Source of the DNA: an uncultured Chitinophaga sp.
Lineage (GTDB): Bacteria > Bacteroidota > Bacteroidia > Chitinophagales > Chitinophagaceae
Assembly (NCBI RefSeq): GCF_946479755.1
Contig: NZ_CAMLHC010000016.1
Span: forward strand, 127,485 to 191,484
Reading direction: 5' to 3'
Length of the DNA: 64,000 nucleotides
This document shows positions 51,701 to 59,410 of this stretch, one piece after another (position 1 is the first letter of the stretch; each line of letters starts with the position of its first letter). The translations under genes were made by a program, and so were the position numbers. The notes below the pieces were generated by a model. It did no database searches, had not been told where the DNA came from, and worked only from the letters and a program-made list of their open reading frames with translations.

Positions 51701-51735
51701 AACCGGTGTTGCGGCTATCTGCGGCAACACCGGTT
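51701..51735 (+). terminator. Terminator between susD and the mutarotase
   Basis: AACCGGTGTTGC (51701-51712) pairs perfectly with GCAACACCGGTT (51724-51735) around an 11-base loop, then AT-rich sequence. It separates the convergent susD-like and mutarotase genes. Confidence 0.7.
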
Positions 51736-51740
51736 ATTCA

Positions 51741-52901
51741 TTATTTGGTGGAGAATTTATACACTGTTGTTTGTTGATAGGTTTCTCCCGGTTTGAGGAT
51801 CACACTGGGGAAATCCGATTGGTTGGGCGAATTGGGGAAGTGTTGTGCTTCCAGGCAAAGCCCTGCATGTTGCACGTATTTCTGTCCGCCGCGGGTATTG
51901 GACAACGTGCCGTCGAGGAAGTTACCCGAATAGAACTGAACGCCCGGCTCGGTGGTGGACATCTCCATAAAACGGCCGCTGGCAGGGTCATAGAGCGTGG
52001 CCACTGTTTCCAGGCTGCCGGCTGCTTTATCGAGCACAAAATTGTGGTCGTATCCTCCTTTCACTGCAGCGATATCTTTTCCTACTTTTTTAGGCGTAGT
52101 AAAATCCATCATGGTGCCTTTCACCGGTGTCAGTTGTCCGGTAGGGATGAGTTTATCATTCACCGGCGTATAGCGGCTGGCTTTCAGTTCCAGTTCCTGG
52201 TTCAGGATGGTGCTGTCTTTTCCGCCGGAGAGGTTAAAATAACTGTGATTGGTGAGGTTGACCGGCGTTGCTTTGTCGGTGGTAGCGGTGTATTGGATCT
52301 TCAGGGCGTTGTCGGGCGTAAGCGTGTATACTACGGTCGCTTTCATGGTGCCGGGGTAGCCTTCTTCCCCGTCTTTACTGGTATATTCCAGTTGCAGGGA
52401 GCTGTCGCCCGCCTGTGTGGCTGTCCATACCACCTTATCGAAACCTTTGATGCCGCCATGCAGCGTATTACCGTGATCGTTAGCCGCCAGCGTATATTCT
52501 TTACCGTCAAGTTTGAATTTGGCGTTGGCGATACGGTTAGCATACCGGCCTATCAGTGCGCCGAAATAGGGCTGTCCTTTTTGCTGGTAACCGCTGAGTG
52601 AGTCGTAAGACAATACCACATTGGCTTTCTGGCCTTGTTTGTCCGGCGTGATGATATCGGTGACGATACCGCCGTAGTTTAAAATTTTCACTTCCATACC
52701 GGCCGCGTTGCGGAGCGTGTATTGCAGCACTTCCTGGCCATCGGCCTGTCCGTAGCTGTGAGCGGCGGCAGTAGCAGTCACGGCAGCTGTGTCTGTGCCG
52801 GTTTTGCTGTCTTCTTTAGGTGCGTTTGTGCCGTTGCAGGCACCTAACAGGGTGGCGCCTGAGATCATCAGGGCCGAGAGCCCCCTGAGGTTCATTTCCA
52901 T
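51741..52901 (-). CDS. Exported galactose mutarotase (aldose 1-epimerase) lipoprotein
   Basis: 386 residues. The N-terminus has a signal with lipobox LLGAC, so it is a periplasmic or surface lipoprotein. The catalytic domain (about 55-386) has GalM hallmarks: NYGGIVTDIITPDKQG, IGRYANRIANAKF with its Arg, the general-acid His in the NHSYFNLSG motif, HNFVLDK and the base Glu in EPGVQFYSGNFLDGTL. It converts beta- to alpha-sugars, probably for the sugar taken up by the neighbouring SusC/SusD. A short Ser/Thr/Ala-rich linker follows the lipobox. Confidence 0.9.
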   Translation of the reverse strand: MEMNLRGLSALMISGATLLGACNGTNAPKEDSKTGTDTAAVTATAAAHSYGQADGQEVLQYTLRNAAGMEVKILNYGGIVTDIITPDKQGQKANVVLSYDSLSGYQQKGQPYFGALIGRYANRIANAKFKLDGKEYTLAANDHGNTLHGGIKGFDKVVWTATQAGDSSLQLEYTSKDGEEGYPGTMKATVVYTLTPDNALKIQYTATTDKATPVNLTNHSYFNLSGGKDSTILNQELELKASRYTPVNDKLIPTGQLTPVKGTMMDFTTPKKVGKDIAAVKGGYDHNFVLDKAAGSLETVATLYDPASGRFMEMSTTEPGVQFYSGNFLDGTLSNTRGGQKYVQHAGLCLEAQHFPNSPNQSDFPSVILKPGETYQQTTVYKFSTK

Positions 52902-53105
52902 AACGTATATAAGGTTAAGTGAATAGTATCGTTAAATATCGTGATAATTAGGGAAAAGAAGAAATGGGGAGATGTTAATTTCGTGTACCGCACCATGTGA
53001 ATCATTTATGAATAAAGTTGTATTAACAAGCTACCAGCTACGGAAATGGCTATTTGTCGGTATTATTGAAGAGTAACCATATTTTAAGCCATTATTTGTT
53101 AGCTC

Positions 53106-53633
53106 ATGTCAACATTAACCAAATACCGTATCGAAGTACCTATTGACAAACTCACCAACAGTATTGTCAACACCATCTCCGGAGACAGTTTCGAAACGAT
53201 TGTCAATCCTGTCGGCAAGGGTGATTTAAGAGCAGTTTCAACGAAATCCAGCTGGAAATTTGATTGGAAAAAGGAATTTCGTTTAAAAGACAGGATTACC
53301 TATAAACTTACTATTATTGATAACCATGAAATAATTCAGGGACTCATGAGCTTAAGTGATTGTAAAAATCATTATTACATTCATCTTATTGAAAGTGCTC
53401 CATTTAACACCGGAAGTCCCAAACTTTACGAAGGGGTTCCAGGTAATCTTTTTGCTTTTGCCTGCAAGCAATCTCAGGAACAAGGTTATCAGGGCTTTGT
53501 TGCTTTTGCATCCAAAACACGCCTTATTTCCCATTATGAAAAAAGCCTCGGCGCCACCCATATCGGTAACCATAAAATGATTATCTTTCCAGAAAATGCG
53601 GCCATTCTTATTAACAAATATTATAAACAATAA
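53106..53633 (+). CDS. GNAT-like N-acetyltransferase fold protein
   Basis: 175 residues. The second half carries a GNAT-type segment: LYEGVPGNLFAFACKQSQEQGYQGFVAFASKTRLISHYEKSLGA resembles the acetyl-CoA-binding loop and following helix of GNAT proteins, and MIIFPENAAILI closes it. The first half (about 1-90) is less clear but beta-rich. The next gene, of 56 residues, starts 3 bases after the stop, so the two form a pair like a toxin-antitoxin or enzyme-partner set. AT-richer than its neighbours. Substrate unknown. Confidence 0.68.
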   Translation: MSTLTKYRIEVPIDKLTNSIVNTISGDSFETIVNPVGKGDLRAVSTKSSWKFDWKKEFRLKDRITYKLTIIDNHEIIQGLMSLSDCKNHYYIHLIESAPFNTGSPKLYEGVPGNLFAFACKQSQEQGYQGFVAFASKTRLISHYEKSLGATHIGNHKMIIFPENAAILINKYYKQ

Positions 53634-53636
53634 CAT

Positions 53637-53807
53637 ATGGGACACATCAAAGAACCGAAAGGCGTTGATTGGGTAGTTGATCCCAAACCATTAACTGATA
53701 AAGACCGCCAAATCATCAGTGAAGCTATTCGCTATTACAAGAGTACCGGCCGCAAATTAAAATCTTCCAGCAAAAGAAGCGACAACAGCAATAAAAAGCC
53801 CAGGTAA
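53637..53807 (+). CDS. Small 56-residue protein paired with the GNAT-like gene
   Basis: 56 residues from ATG 53637, just three bases after the GNAT-like stop. It reads MGHIKEPKGVDWVVDPKPLT, then DKDRQIISEAIRYYKSTGRK and a Lys/Ser/Asn-rich tail. The conserved-looking GVDWVVDPKPLT...IISEAI core followed by a basic tail is typical of small partner proteins. It may inhibit or target the GNAT-like protein. Shorter than usual gene callers accept, so easily missed. Confidence 0.6.
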   Translation: MGHIKEPKGVDWVVDPKPLTDKDRQIISEAIRYYKSTGRKLKSSSKRSDNSNKKPR

Positions 53808-53867
53808 GTTAACCTTTTCTCCGCCCTTCCCTAAAGACAAAATGCTGCTTTTCTCCGCCCGAACCCT

Positions 53868-53875
53868 TAATTTTG
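53868..53875 (+). promoter_or_regulatory. Putative -7 element TAATTTTG for pepE
   Basis: Exact TAnnTTTG match ending 20 bases before the pepE ATG at 53896, giving a leader of about 16 bases. Confidence 0.5.
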
Positions 53876-53895
53876 GCGTTCGAGAAAAATGTAAC

Positions 53896-54603
53896 ATGAA
53901 ACATATTGTCCTGGCCAGCACGTCCACCCTTTACGGAGAAGGTTACCTGGCTTATTTAACACCGGTGATGAAAACACTGTTTGCCGGTGTCACTGAAATT
54001 ATTTTTGTGCCTTTTGCCCGTCCGGGTGGCATTTCCCATGATGAATACACCGCGAAAGCCGCGGCGGCTTTTGCCCCTTTACAGATACAGGTGAAAGGGC
54101 TCCATACTTTTGCCGATCCGGCAGCCGCTGTCCGTGAAGCTCAAGGCTTTTTCACCGGCGGGGGTAACACTTTCCTGCTGGTAAAGGAACTGCTGGAGCG
54201 TGGCCTGATGGACCAGCTGAAAGCAGCTGTGGAAACTGGCCGTCCGTATATGGGTTGCAGCGCCGGCAGCAATATCGGCGGTGTTTCCATGCAAACGACC
54301 AATGACATGCCCATTGTATATCCGCCGGGTTTTCAGACGATGGGGTTGGTGCCTTTCAACCTGAACCCGCATTACCTTGATCCTATCCCTGACCTGCCGC
54401 ATATGGGTGAAACGCGGGAAACCCGCATCAAAGAATTCCATACACAGCACAATACGCCCGTGCTGGGCCTGCGGGAAGGCGGCTGGATACTGGTAAAAGG
54501 CGACAATATCACCCTGGAAGGCAAACCTGCCGCCCGTGTTTTCGAAGCCGGTAAAACACCTTATGAAATAGGTCCCGGCAGCAGCCTTAATTTTCTGCAG
54601 TAA
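53896..54603 (+). CDS. pepE: Peptidase E (alpha-aspartyl dipeptidase)
   Basis: 235 residues from ATG 53896 (MKHIVLASTSTLYGEGYLAYL); a start at 53842 would lie upstream of the -7 element. It matches the S51 family: GGGNTFLLVKELLERGL, the nucleophile Ser122 in GCSAGSN, Asp137 in TNDMPIV and His159 in NPHYLDP, the same spacing as Ser120/Asp135/His157 of Salmonella PepE. It cleaves Asp-X dipeptides in the cytosol. Transcribed alone from its own promoter. Confidence 0.93.
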   Translation: MKHIVLASTSTLYGEGYLAYLTPVMKTLFAGVTEIIFVPFARPGGISHDEYTAKAAAAFAPLQIQVKGLHTFADPAAAVREAQGFFTGGGNTFLLVKELLERGLMDQLKAAVETGRPYMGCSAGSNIGGVSMQTTNDMPIVYPPGFQTMGLVPFNLNPHYLDPIPDLPHMGETRETRIKEFHTQHNTPVLGLREGGWILVKGDNITLEGKPAARVFEAGKTPYEIGPGSSLNFLQ

Positions 54604-54612
54604 ACAGTAAAA

Positions 54613-54626
54613 CGAACAATTATTCG
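54613..54626. promoter_or_regulatory. Near-palindrome CGAACAATTATTCG before the second TetR gene
   Basis: A 14-base near-perfect palindrome (one base-pair mismatch) overlapping a TATCTTTA element (54630-54637), a one-mismatch -7 box. Its location suggests an autoregulatory operator for the TetR-type gene at 54645. Confidence 0.45.
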
Positions 54627-54644
54627 CTTTATCTTTACCGGGTT

Positions 54645-55232
54645 ATGCGTGTAAAAGACGAGCAAAAAGCTGCCCTTATCCGGGAAAAGGCCATCGAAAT
54701 GATCGTCCGCGAGGGTTTCGATGGTCTCAGTATGCACAAACTGGCGAAAGCGGTAGACATCTCCGTGTCTACCATATACATCTATTTCAAAAACAGGGAA
54801 GACCTGTTGAACCAGCTGTATATTGATGTGATGTCCGTGTTTGTCCGGGAAACCTTACTGAATTTTGACCCCGACATGGACTTTGAGGCCGGTCTGTGGC
54901 TGCAATGGAGTAACCGTTACCGTTACATCCGGCAGTATCCGCTGCACTATCAGTTTACGGAGCAGTTCCGCCATTCACCGCTGATCCGGCATCCGGCCGT
55001 CGGCAAAGACGACTTCAGGCAGGCAATGATACAGTTCAACGCCAACGCCGTACGCCGTCAGCAGATAGTGGACCTTCCCGCGGAAGTATACTGGTCGCTG
55101 GCCTACGGCCCTTTTTACACGCTCGTCAACTTCCACCTGCATAACTCCACGATGTCCGGCAAACCGTTCAAACTGAGCGAAGCCCTGCTGAAACAAACTT
55201 TTGAGCGGACCATTATATCATTGAAAAAATAG
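54645..55232 (+). CDS. TetR/AcrR-family regulator
   Basis: 195 residues. HTH domain at about 8-55 (IREKAIEMIVREGFDGLSMHKLAKAVDISVSTIYIYFKNREDLL split by the usual turn). The C-terminal ligand domain carries LQWSNRYRYIRQYPLHYQFTEQFRHSPLI. It is 42 bases from pepE, which has its own promoter, and no efflux operon lies next to it, so the target genes are elsewhere or unidentified. An operator-like palindrome lies 19 bases before its start. Confidence 0.9.
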   Translation: MRVKDEQKAALIREKAIEMIVREGFDGLSMHKLAKAVDISVSTIYIYFKNREDLLNQLYIDVMSVFVRETLLNFDPDMDFEAGLWLQWSNRYRYIRQYPLHYQFTEQFRHSPLIRHPAVGKDDFRQAMIQFNANAVRRQQIVDLPAEVYWSLAYGPFYTLVNFHLHNSTMSGKPFKLSEALLKQTFERTIISLKK

Positions 55233-55286
55233 TTTAACCCAAATGTGGGGCTGATTGAGGTAACGCACCGGTATGAGTAGGTGTGT

Positions 55287-56177
55287 CTATAACAGAATTT
55301 TCTGCTGTCGCTCCCAGATCCGCAGGTAATTTTCTTTATCATTTGCGTTCAGAAAAGAGGCGTTGATCCACGCTGCTACCTGTTGATTCAATGTTGTAAA
55401 CTGGTGAAATACCCCGTCCCGCCTGGCGGCGGAGATGCCCAGCCGTTCCGCCAGCAGTACGAAATCTGACAGCCTGATTTTACGCTTGCGGGCATTCAGC
55501 GTCAAGCCCAGTTCTTCTGTATCTGCCGGGTTGACCAGGTGGATATTTAGCAGATCGTAGGCGGGCGCCAGTGTAATCGTATGTTGCCGGTGCAGCACAG
55601 AGAAATTTTTAAGATGCATGTCGCTGTTGCCCGTCAGGTAGGAGAATAACACCAGCTCAAAAAACCGTTTCAGGTCTGTGGCTGGATCCGTGCAATGTTT
55701 GGCCAGCAGCCGGCCGATTTTTTCATATGACCCGTGGTACTTATTGTTGGCCGGTTGTTCCGCCAGCTGGCAACAATCTTCCATATGCAGCTGCTGGTCG
55801 CCGCTCCGGTCCATTCTGGCAGCCAGGTACACCCAGCTTCCATCTGCAGCTGTCACTAATGCATGCCGGCATACCTCGATACCGAACAAGGCGGCCAGAT
55901 GCATGGTCAGGTCTTCATTTTCGGGCATTGCAGGAAAATGCGGATGCTGGGGTTTGAAGATATACCGGCGTTGCAGGGCGCCGCCCACCAGCGGTAATTT
56001 AGGCTGTACGCCTGTTACCGCAATATGCCGGGTGATCACATCTTCTGCGGCCTGTTCCCACCCTCCGTCTTCGGGTAATAATACCGGCACCTGCGGCTGA
56101 CCGAAAAACATTTCGCAGCAGTGTGGGTGCCAGGCTTCCGTGCCCGCATCCTGATAACAAAAACAACAGTTGGCCAT
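55287..56177 (-). CDS. HipT-like Ser/Thr kinase (HipA C-terminal part)
   Basis: 296 residues. It starts with a Cys-rich turn (MANCCFCYQ..WHPHCC) typical of stand-alone HipT-type kinases. The Gly-rich loop reads IAVTGVQPKL (residues 52-61), with Thr55 and Ala53 where E. coli HipT has its autophosphorylated serines. Catalytic Asp196 lies in GNSDMHLKNF and the metal Asp218 in PAYDLLN. It should phosphorylate a protein target, perhaps a tRNA synthetase as in known HipA/HipT. Its N-terminal subdomain is encoded by the separate gene 56181-56510, three bases upstream in the transcript. Confidence 0.88.
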   Translation of the reverse strand: MANCCFCYQDAGTEAWHPHCCEMFFGQPQVPVLLPEDGGWEQAAEDVITRHIAVTGVQPKLPLVGGALQRRYIFKPQHPHFPAMPENEDLTMHLAALFGIEVCRHALVTAADGSWVYLAARMDRSGDQQLHMEDCCQLAEQPANNKYHGSYEKIGRLLAKHCTDPATDLKRFFELVLFSYLTGNSDMHLKNFSVLHRQHTITLAPAYDLLNIHLVNPADTEELGLTLNARKRKIRLSDFVLLAERLGISAARRDGVFHQFTTLNQQVAAWINASFLNANDKENYLRIWERQQKILL

Positions 56178-56180
56178 CCT

Positions 56181-56510
56181 TTAAGCTATTGGAGAGTGGG
56201 GAATAATGCTGACAGCGCCGATGGCATCCTGGCAGGTATGCAGCAACAGGGCAAAACGGTCATAGGTCCTCAGGCCCCAGTGTTTCGCGGCAATGTCCAG
56301 CAGCCAGCCTTCGGGGATCAGCCCATCAAAAAAAGGGAATAGCTGCTGACTGAAGTAAGCGCCTTCCGTGAGCGGCAGGGTAAGGCTGACAGGCAGGGCC
56401 TGCGGATGACGGAGATAAGCGGCATCATAGGTAAAAGTATAGCCGTTGGCGGTAGCTGCAATCACGCCGGCCAGTTGCCGGTTGTAGTATACATTTCCTG
56501 AGGTATACAT
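56181..56510 (-). CDS. HipS-like protein (HipA N-terminal subdomain)
   Basis: 109 residues, matching the N-terminal subdomain of HipA as a free protein: VYYNRQLAGVIAATANGYTFTYD, then PVSLTLPLTEGAYFS and the conserved LFPFFDGLIPEGWLLDI. In the HipBST system of enteropathogenic E. coli this subdomain (HipS) is the antitoxin and HipT the kinase. Here it precedes a HipT-like gene by 3 bases, in the same direction. No HipB helix-turn-helix gene is found next to it; upstream lies a terminator and the helicase gene. Confidence 0.88.
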   Translation of the reverse strand: MYTSGNVYYNRQLAGVIAATANGYTFTYDAAYLRHPQALPVSLTLPLTEGAYFSQQLFPFFDGLIPEGWLLDIAAKHWGLRTYDRFALLLHTCQDAIGAVSIIPHSPIA

Positions 56511-56530
56511 CTTCTTGATTTTACAGGGAT

Positions 56531-56557
56531 AAAAAAGGCCGGAATCACTTCCGGCCT
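56531..56557 (-). terminator. Terminator after the helicase gene
   Basis: AGGCCGGAA-TCAC-TTCCGGCCT, followed on the minus strand by TTTTTT. It ends helicase transcripts before the HipS-like gene, so the HipS/HipT pair needs its own promoter in the ~20 bases left or relies on read-through. Confidence 0.75.
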
Positions 56558-56570
56558 CGTACTATTGTCT

Positions 56571-57899
56571 TTACTTTGCGACTTCTATCTTCACTTTCTT
56601 GTTCTTTATCCGCTCATCTTTAATGAGCTGCAAAGTATGAGAGGCTTTGGATTTCACGATGGCCACAAAAGAGAAAAAGTCCTTCACTTCTATCAGTCCC
56701 ACATCTTCTTTCTTCAGCATGCCTTTTTTGGTGAGAAAACCGACGATATCGATTTTATTGACCTTGTCTTTTTTGCCTGCGGAGATGTACAACGTCGTCC
56801 ATTTGGGTTTCTGCGGCAAAACAGCTGTCTCCGGCAGTTCGATGGTTTCTATCTCTTCGGTGACATAAGGCATCAGCTTTTCATCCGGTGCAAGGATAAC
56901 GATAGCGGTACCGCTGGCTTCCATCCTGGCGGTACGGCCGTTGCGGTGTGTCCAGCTGTCTTCCGTATGCGGCAGGTGGAAGTGGATAATGTACCGGATA
57001 TTAGGGATATCCAGTCCGCGGGCAGCCAGATCAGTGGTCACCAGGACGTTGACCGTGCCGTTACGGAATTTGCACAGGGCGGCGTCACGGTCCCGCTGTT
57101 CCATGGCTCCATGGTAGAACTCGTTGAGAATACCTTTTTCGCTCAGCATGGTGCTGGTGCGTTCCACCGCATCACGGTGGTTGCAGAACACGATGGTGGA
57201 ACGGTTGCCGAGGTGGCAGATCAGGCGGAAGAGGGTATCTACCTTATCGTTTTCCGGCGACAGCACCTGTTTGTAGGCCAGGCGGGCCTGCGGGGTACCG
57301 TCTTCCGGCAGGAAGTTCAGCTTCTGCGGCTCGTTCAGCTGAACGAAATCAGGTATCTCCACCGCTTCGGTAGCGGAGGTGAGTATCCTTTTATTGACAT
57401 TCGGCAGCGACTCGATGATAAAGGCCATTTCTTCCTGGAAGCCCAGTTCCAGGCTTTTATCGAACTCGTCGAGCACCAGCGTCTGGATGGTATCGGTGGT
57501 GATATTGCCCCTGCGGATATGATCGCCGATACGGCCGGGAGTGCCTACGATAAGGGCGGGCGGCTGTACCAGGTTGTTTTCCTCTGTTTCCCGGAGGTGG
57601 CCGCCATAGGTGGCGGTGATTTTATGGCCGGTGCCCATCAGTTTAAACACTTTTTCTATCTGTAATGCCAGCTCACGGGAGGGCACTACGATCATCGCCT
57701 GTGTTTTCTTCAGGTCGGGGTCGAGCCGGTCGAGCACGGGCAACAGGAAAGCGAGGGTTTTGCCGGAGCCGGTGGCAGACAGCAGGATAACGTCCTGTGG
57801 CTGCTGGTTGGCCGCTACCGAGGCCTCCTGCATTTCGTTGAGCGCGTCGATCTTGAGATTGGAAAGAATATTTCCTAATGAGTATGTTCCTTTTTGCAT
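56571..57899 (-). CDS. DEAD-box-type RNA helicase with DbpA-like RNA-binding domain
   Basis: 442 residues from ATG 57899; a TTG at 57908 lies inside the promoter and is rejected. Helicase motifs: LSATGSGKTLAFLLP (I), PSRELALQ (Ia), VGTPGR (Ib), LDEFDKS (II; DEFD instead of DEAD), TSAT (III), FCNHRDAVE (IV), TTDLAARGLDIP (V), HRNGRTAR (VI). The C-terminal part (about 365-442, KPKWTTLYISAGKKDKVNKI) looks like the DbpA RNA-binding domain that targets 23S rRNA. It likely helps assemble the large ribosomal subunit. A promoter element lies almost on the start, so the mRNA may be leaderless. Confidence 0.88.
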   Translation of the reverse strand: MQKGTYSLGNILSNLKIDALNEMQEASVAANQQPQDVILLSATGSGKTLAFLLPVLDRLDPDLKKTQAMIVVPSRELALQIEKVFKLMGTGHKITATYGGHLRETEENNLVQPPALIVGTPGRIGDHIRRGNITTDTIQTLVLDEFDKSLELGFQEEMAFIIESLPNVNKRILTSATEAVEIPDFVQLNEPQKLNFLPEDGTPQARLAYKQVLSPENDKVDTLFRLICHLGNRSTIVFCNHRDAVERTSTMLSEKGILNEFYHGAMEQRDRDAALCKFRNGTVNVLVTTDLAARGLDIPNIRYIIHFHLPHTEDSWTHRNGRTARMEASGTAIVILAPDEKLMPYVTEEIETIELPETAVLPQKPKWTTLYISAGKKDKVNKIDIVGFLTKKGMLKKEDVGLIEVKDFFSFVAIVKSKASHTLQLIKDERIKNKKVKIEVAK

Positions 57900-57905
57900 T
57901 TGCGG

Positions 57906-57913
57906 CAAAAGTA
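57906..57913 (-). promoter_or_regulatory. Putative -7 element TACTTTTG at the helicase start
   Basis: On the minus strand 57913-57906 reads TACTTTTG (TAnnTTTG) and ends six bases before ATG 57899. Transcription would start within a few bases of the start codon. Confidence 0.55.
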
Positions 57914-57946
57914 CGAAAATAAAAATTGGGGCCCGCGTTACTGTGG

Positions 57947-58858
57947 CTATTCACCGAAAGGGTCGTCCAATACCCAGCGGGCCTTGTAGATTTTAAGTCC
58001 CGGCTGCATAAACACCCGGTTGCCCTGTGCGTCCAGCACCTCGTCTGTCCACCAGGACACTTTAGGCTTGCAGATGATCACCGGATACCCCGCGGGGCCG
58101 GAAGATACGCTCTTGATGTTTTTCTGTATCACCGGCGCGGGCGACAGTTGCCGGGTAACAACGTCAAAACGGTACACATGGGTAGTATTCGTCAGCCATA
58201 AGCTATGGGTACCATATTCCGGGTACAGGTCATGCGCCTCCGTGCCCGGCAGCGCTAAAACGGTATCGCGCGCCAGGTCCGGCGCCGCGTGGTTGTTATT
58301 GTAACGGTATACGATCATGCTGTCCATGGCCGCCGTCCAGAGCCGTTGACGCGAAGCATCCCATACCACATTATGCCCGAAAGCCACCGGTATCTTTTTC
58401 GTATAGGCATGGGCATTATAACCCGTCGTATCTGTTTTAAACAGCACCAGGTAATTGCCGGTGCTGGAAGCACTGACAATATTGCCGTCCGGCAGGAGGG
58501 CCGCGGAATGGGTATTGCCGCCGGCATATCCGTAAAAGACGGTCTTTTTATCGGCGATACGGATCAATGCCACGCCACCGCCGGAAGCCGTCATCAGGAT
58601 ATATTTCCCTTTATAGACGGCTTTGGCCTCACTGGGATTATTAAACCATTTCACATGCTCCTGCAACACGCCGCACAGCGCAGGCTTCCACTCCCAGATG
58701 ATTTTTCCCGAAGTGACATCTGCAATGGCTATACGATGTTCCGCCTGTTCAGCCAGCACGATGCAGCGCTGACAACTGCTAACAGCCGTATCGGACGAGG
58801 CGGCACATATCCCCCGTAAAAAAAATAACAGGCATAAAATCCTCAGAAATTTGGTCAT
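57947..58858 (-). CDS. Exported beta-propeller-like protein, unknown
   Basis: 303 residues with a signal peptide (MTKFLRILCLLFFLRGICA). The mature protein has repeats of propeller type, each with a strand pair and a turn: HRIAIADVTSGKIIWEW, GGVALIRIADKKTVFYGYAGG, GNYLVLFKTDTTGYN, HVYRFDVVTRQLSPAPV. It resembles DUF6528-type or PQQ-like propellers. No catalytic motif seen. Divergent from a small lipoprotein gene; the two starts are only 34 bases apart, so their promoters overlap. Confidence 0.7.
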   Translation of the reverse strand: MTKFLRILCLLFFLRGICAASSDTAVSSCQRCIVLAEQAEHRIAIADVTSGKIIWEWKPALCGVLQEHVKWFNNPSEAKAVYKGKYILMTASGGGVALIRIADKKTVFYGYAGGNTHSAALLPDGNIVSASSTGNYLVLFKTDTTGYNAHAYTKKIPVAFGHNVVWDASRQRLWTAAMDSMIVYRYNNNHAAPDLARDTVLALPGTEAHDLYPEYGTHSLWLTNTTHVYRFDVVTRQLSPAPVIQKNIKSVSSGPAGYPVIICKPKVSWWTDEVLDAQGNRVFMQPGLKIYKARWVLDDPFGE

Positions 58859-58892
58859 TTGGTTATTTTTAATTTTTCAAACGTTAAATTTT

Positions 58893-59354
58893 ATGAAAAC
58901 ACTTCCCTTCTTTTTGTTACTGGCCGCTGTGGTGACCTCCTGCAGCCAATCGGGCAGCCAAGCTAATAAAAATACTGACAGTTTAAAAACGGACGTGACC
59001 AGCGGCAGCAGCGACGGCTGTTATCTGAAGACCAACGGCAAAGACAGCGTGTTCCTGCAGCTGCATATCCAGGATACCAGCATCAGCGGCGACCTTAGCT
59101 ACCGTTATTTTGAAAAAGATAAAAATACCGGTACCATCAGCGGCAGTATCCGCAATAATATTGTGCACGCACAATATGCTTTTATGAGCGAAGGCGTACA
59201 AAGCACGCGCCCGGTAGTATTCAAGCTACAGGACAACAAAGCCTACGAAGCTGTACCTGACAGTGTCAATCCCGAAGGCATCCCCGTTTTCACTAATAAT
59301 GACGCCGCGCTCAAATTTGATGTGGAGCCGCTTTCAAAAATTTCCTGCAAGTAA
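58893..59354 (+). CDS. Small lipoprotein, unknown
   Basis: 153 residues from ATG 58893 (MKTLPFFLLLAAVVTSCS), a longer start being inside the divergent gene. Lipobox VTSC. After a Ser/Asn/Thr linker a small beta-rich domain follows (CYLKTNGKDSVFLQLHIQDTSISGDLSYRYFEKDKNTGTISGSI, split over several strands) of the kind seen in many Bacteroidota periplasmic lipoproteins. No enzyme motif. Confidence 0.75.
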   Translation: MKTLPFFLLLAAVVTSCSQSGSQANKNTDSLKTDVTSGSSDGCYLKTNGKDSVFLQLHIQDTSISGDLSYRYFEKDKNTGTISGSIRNNIVHAQYAFMSEGVQSTRPVVFKLQDNKAYEAVPDSVNPEGIPVFTNNDAALKFDVEPLSKISCK

Positions 59355-59410
59355 ATAGGGGTAGAAGATAAGTAAGGTGTCGATATCGAAACTGAATATT
59401 TTTTTTCGAT

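Noticed and set aside
51771..52601. Long open frame on the plus strand opposite the mutarotase gene
   Set aside because: It is antisense to a clearly coding galactose mutarotase with intact motifs, has no promoter and resembles no protein.
56565..57665. 366-codon frame opposite the helicase gene
   Set aside because: Antisense shadow of a gene with complete helicase motifs.
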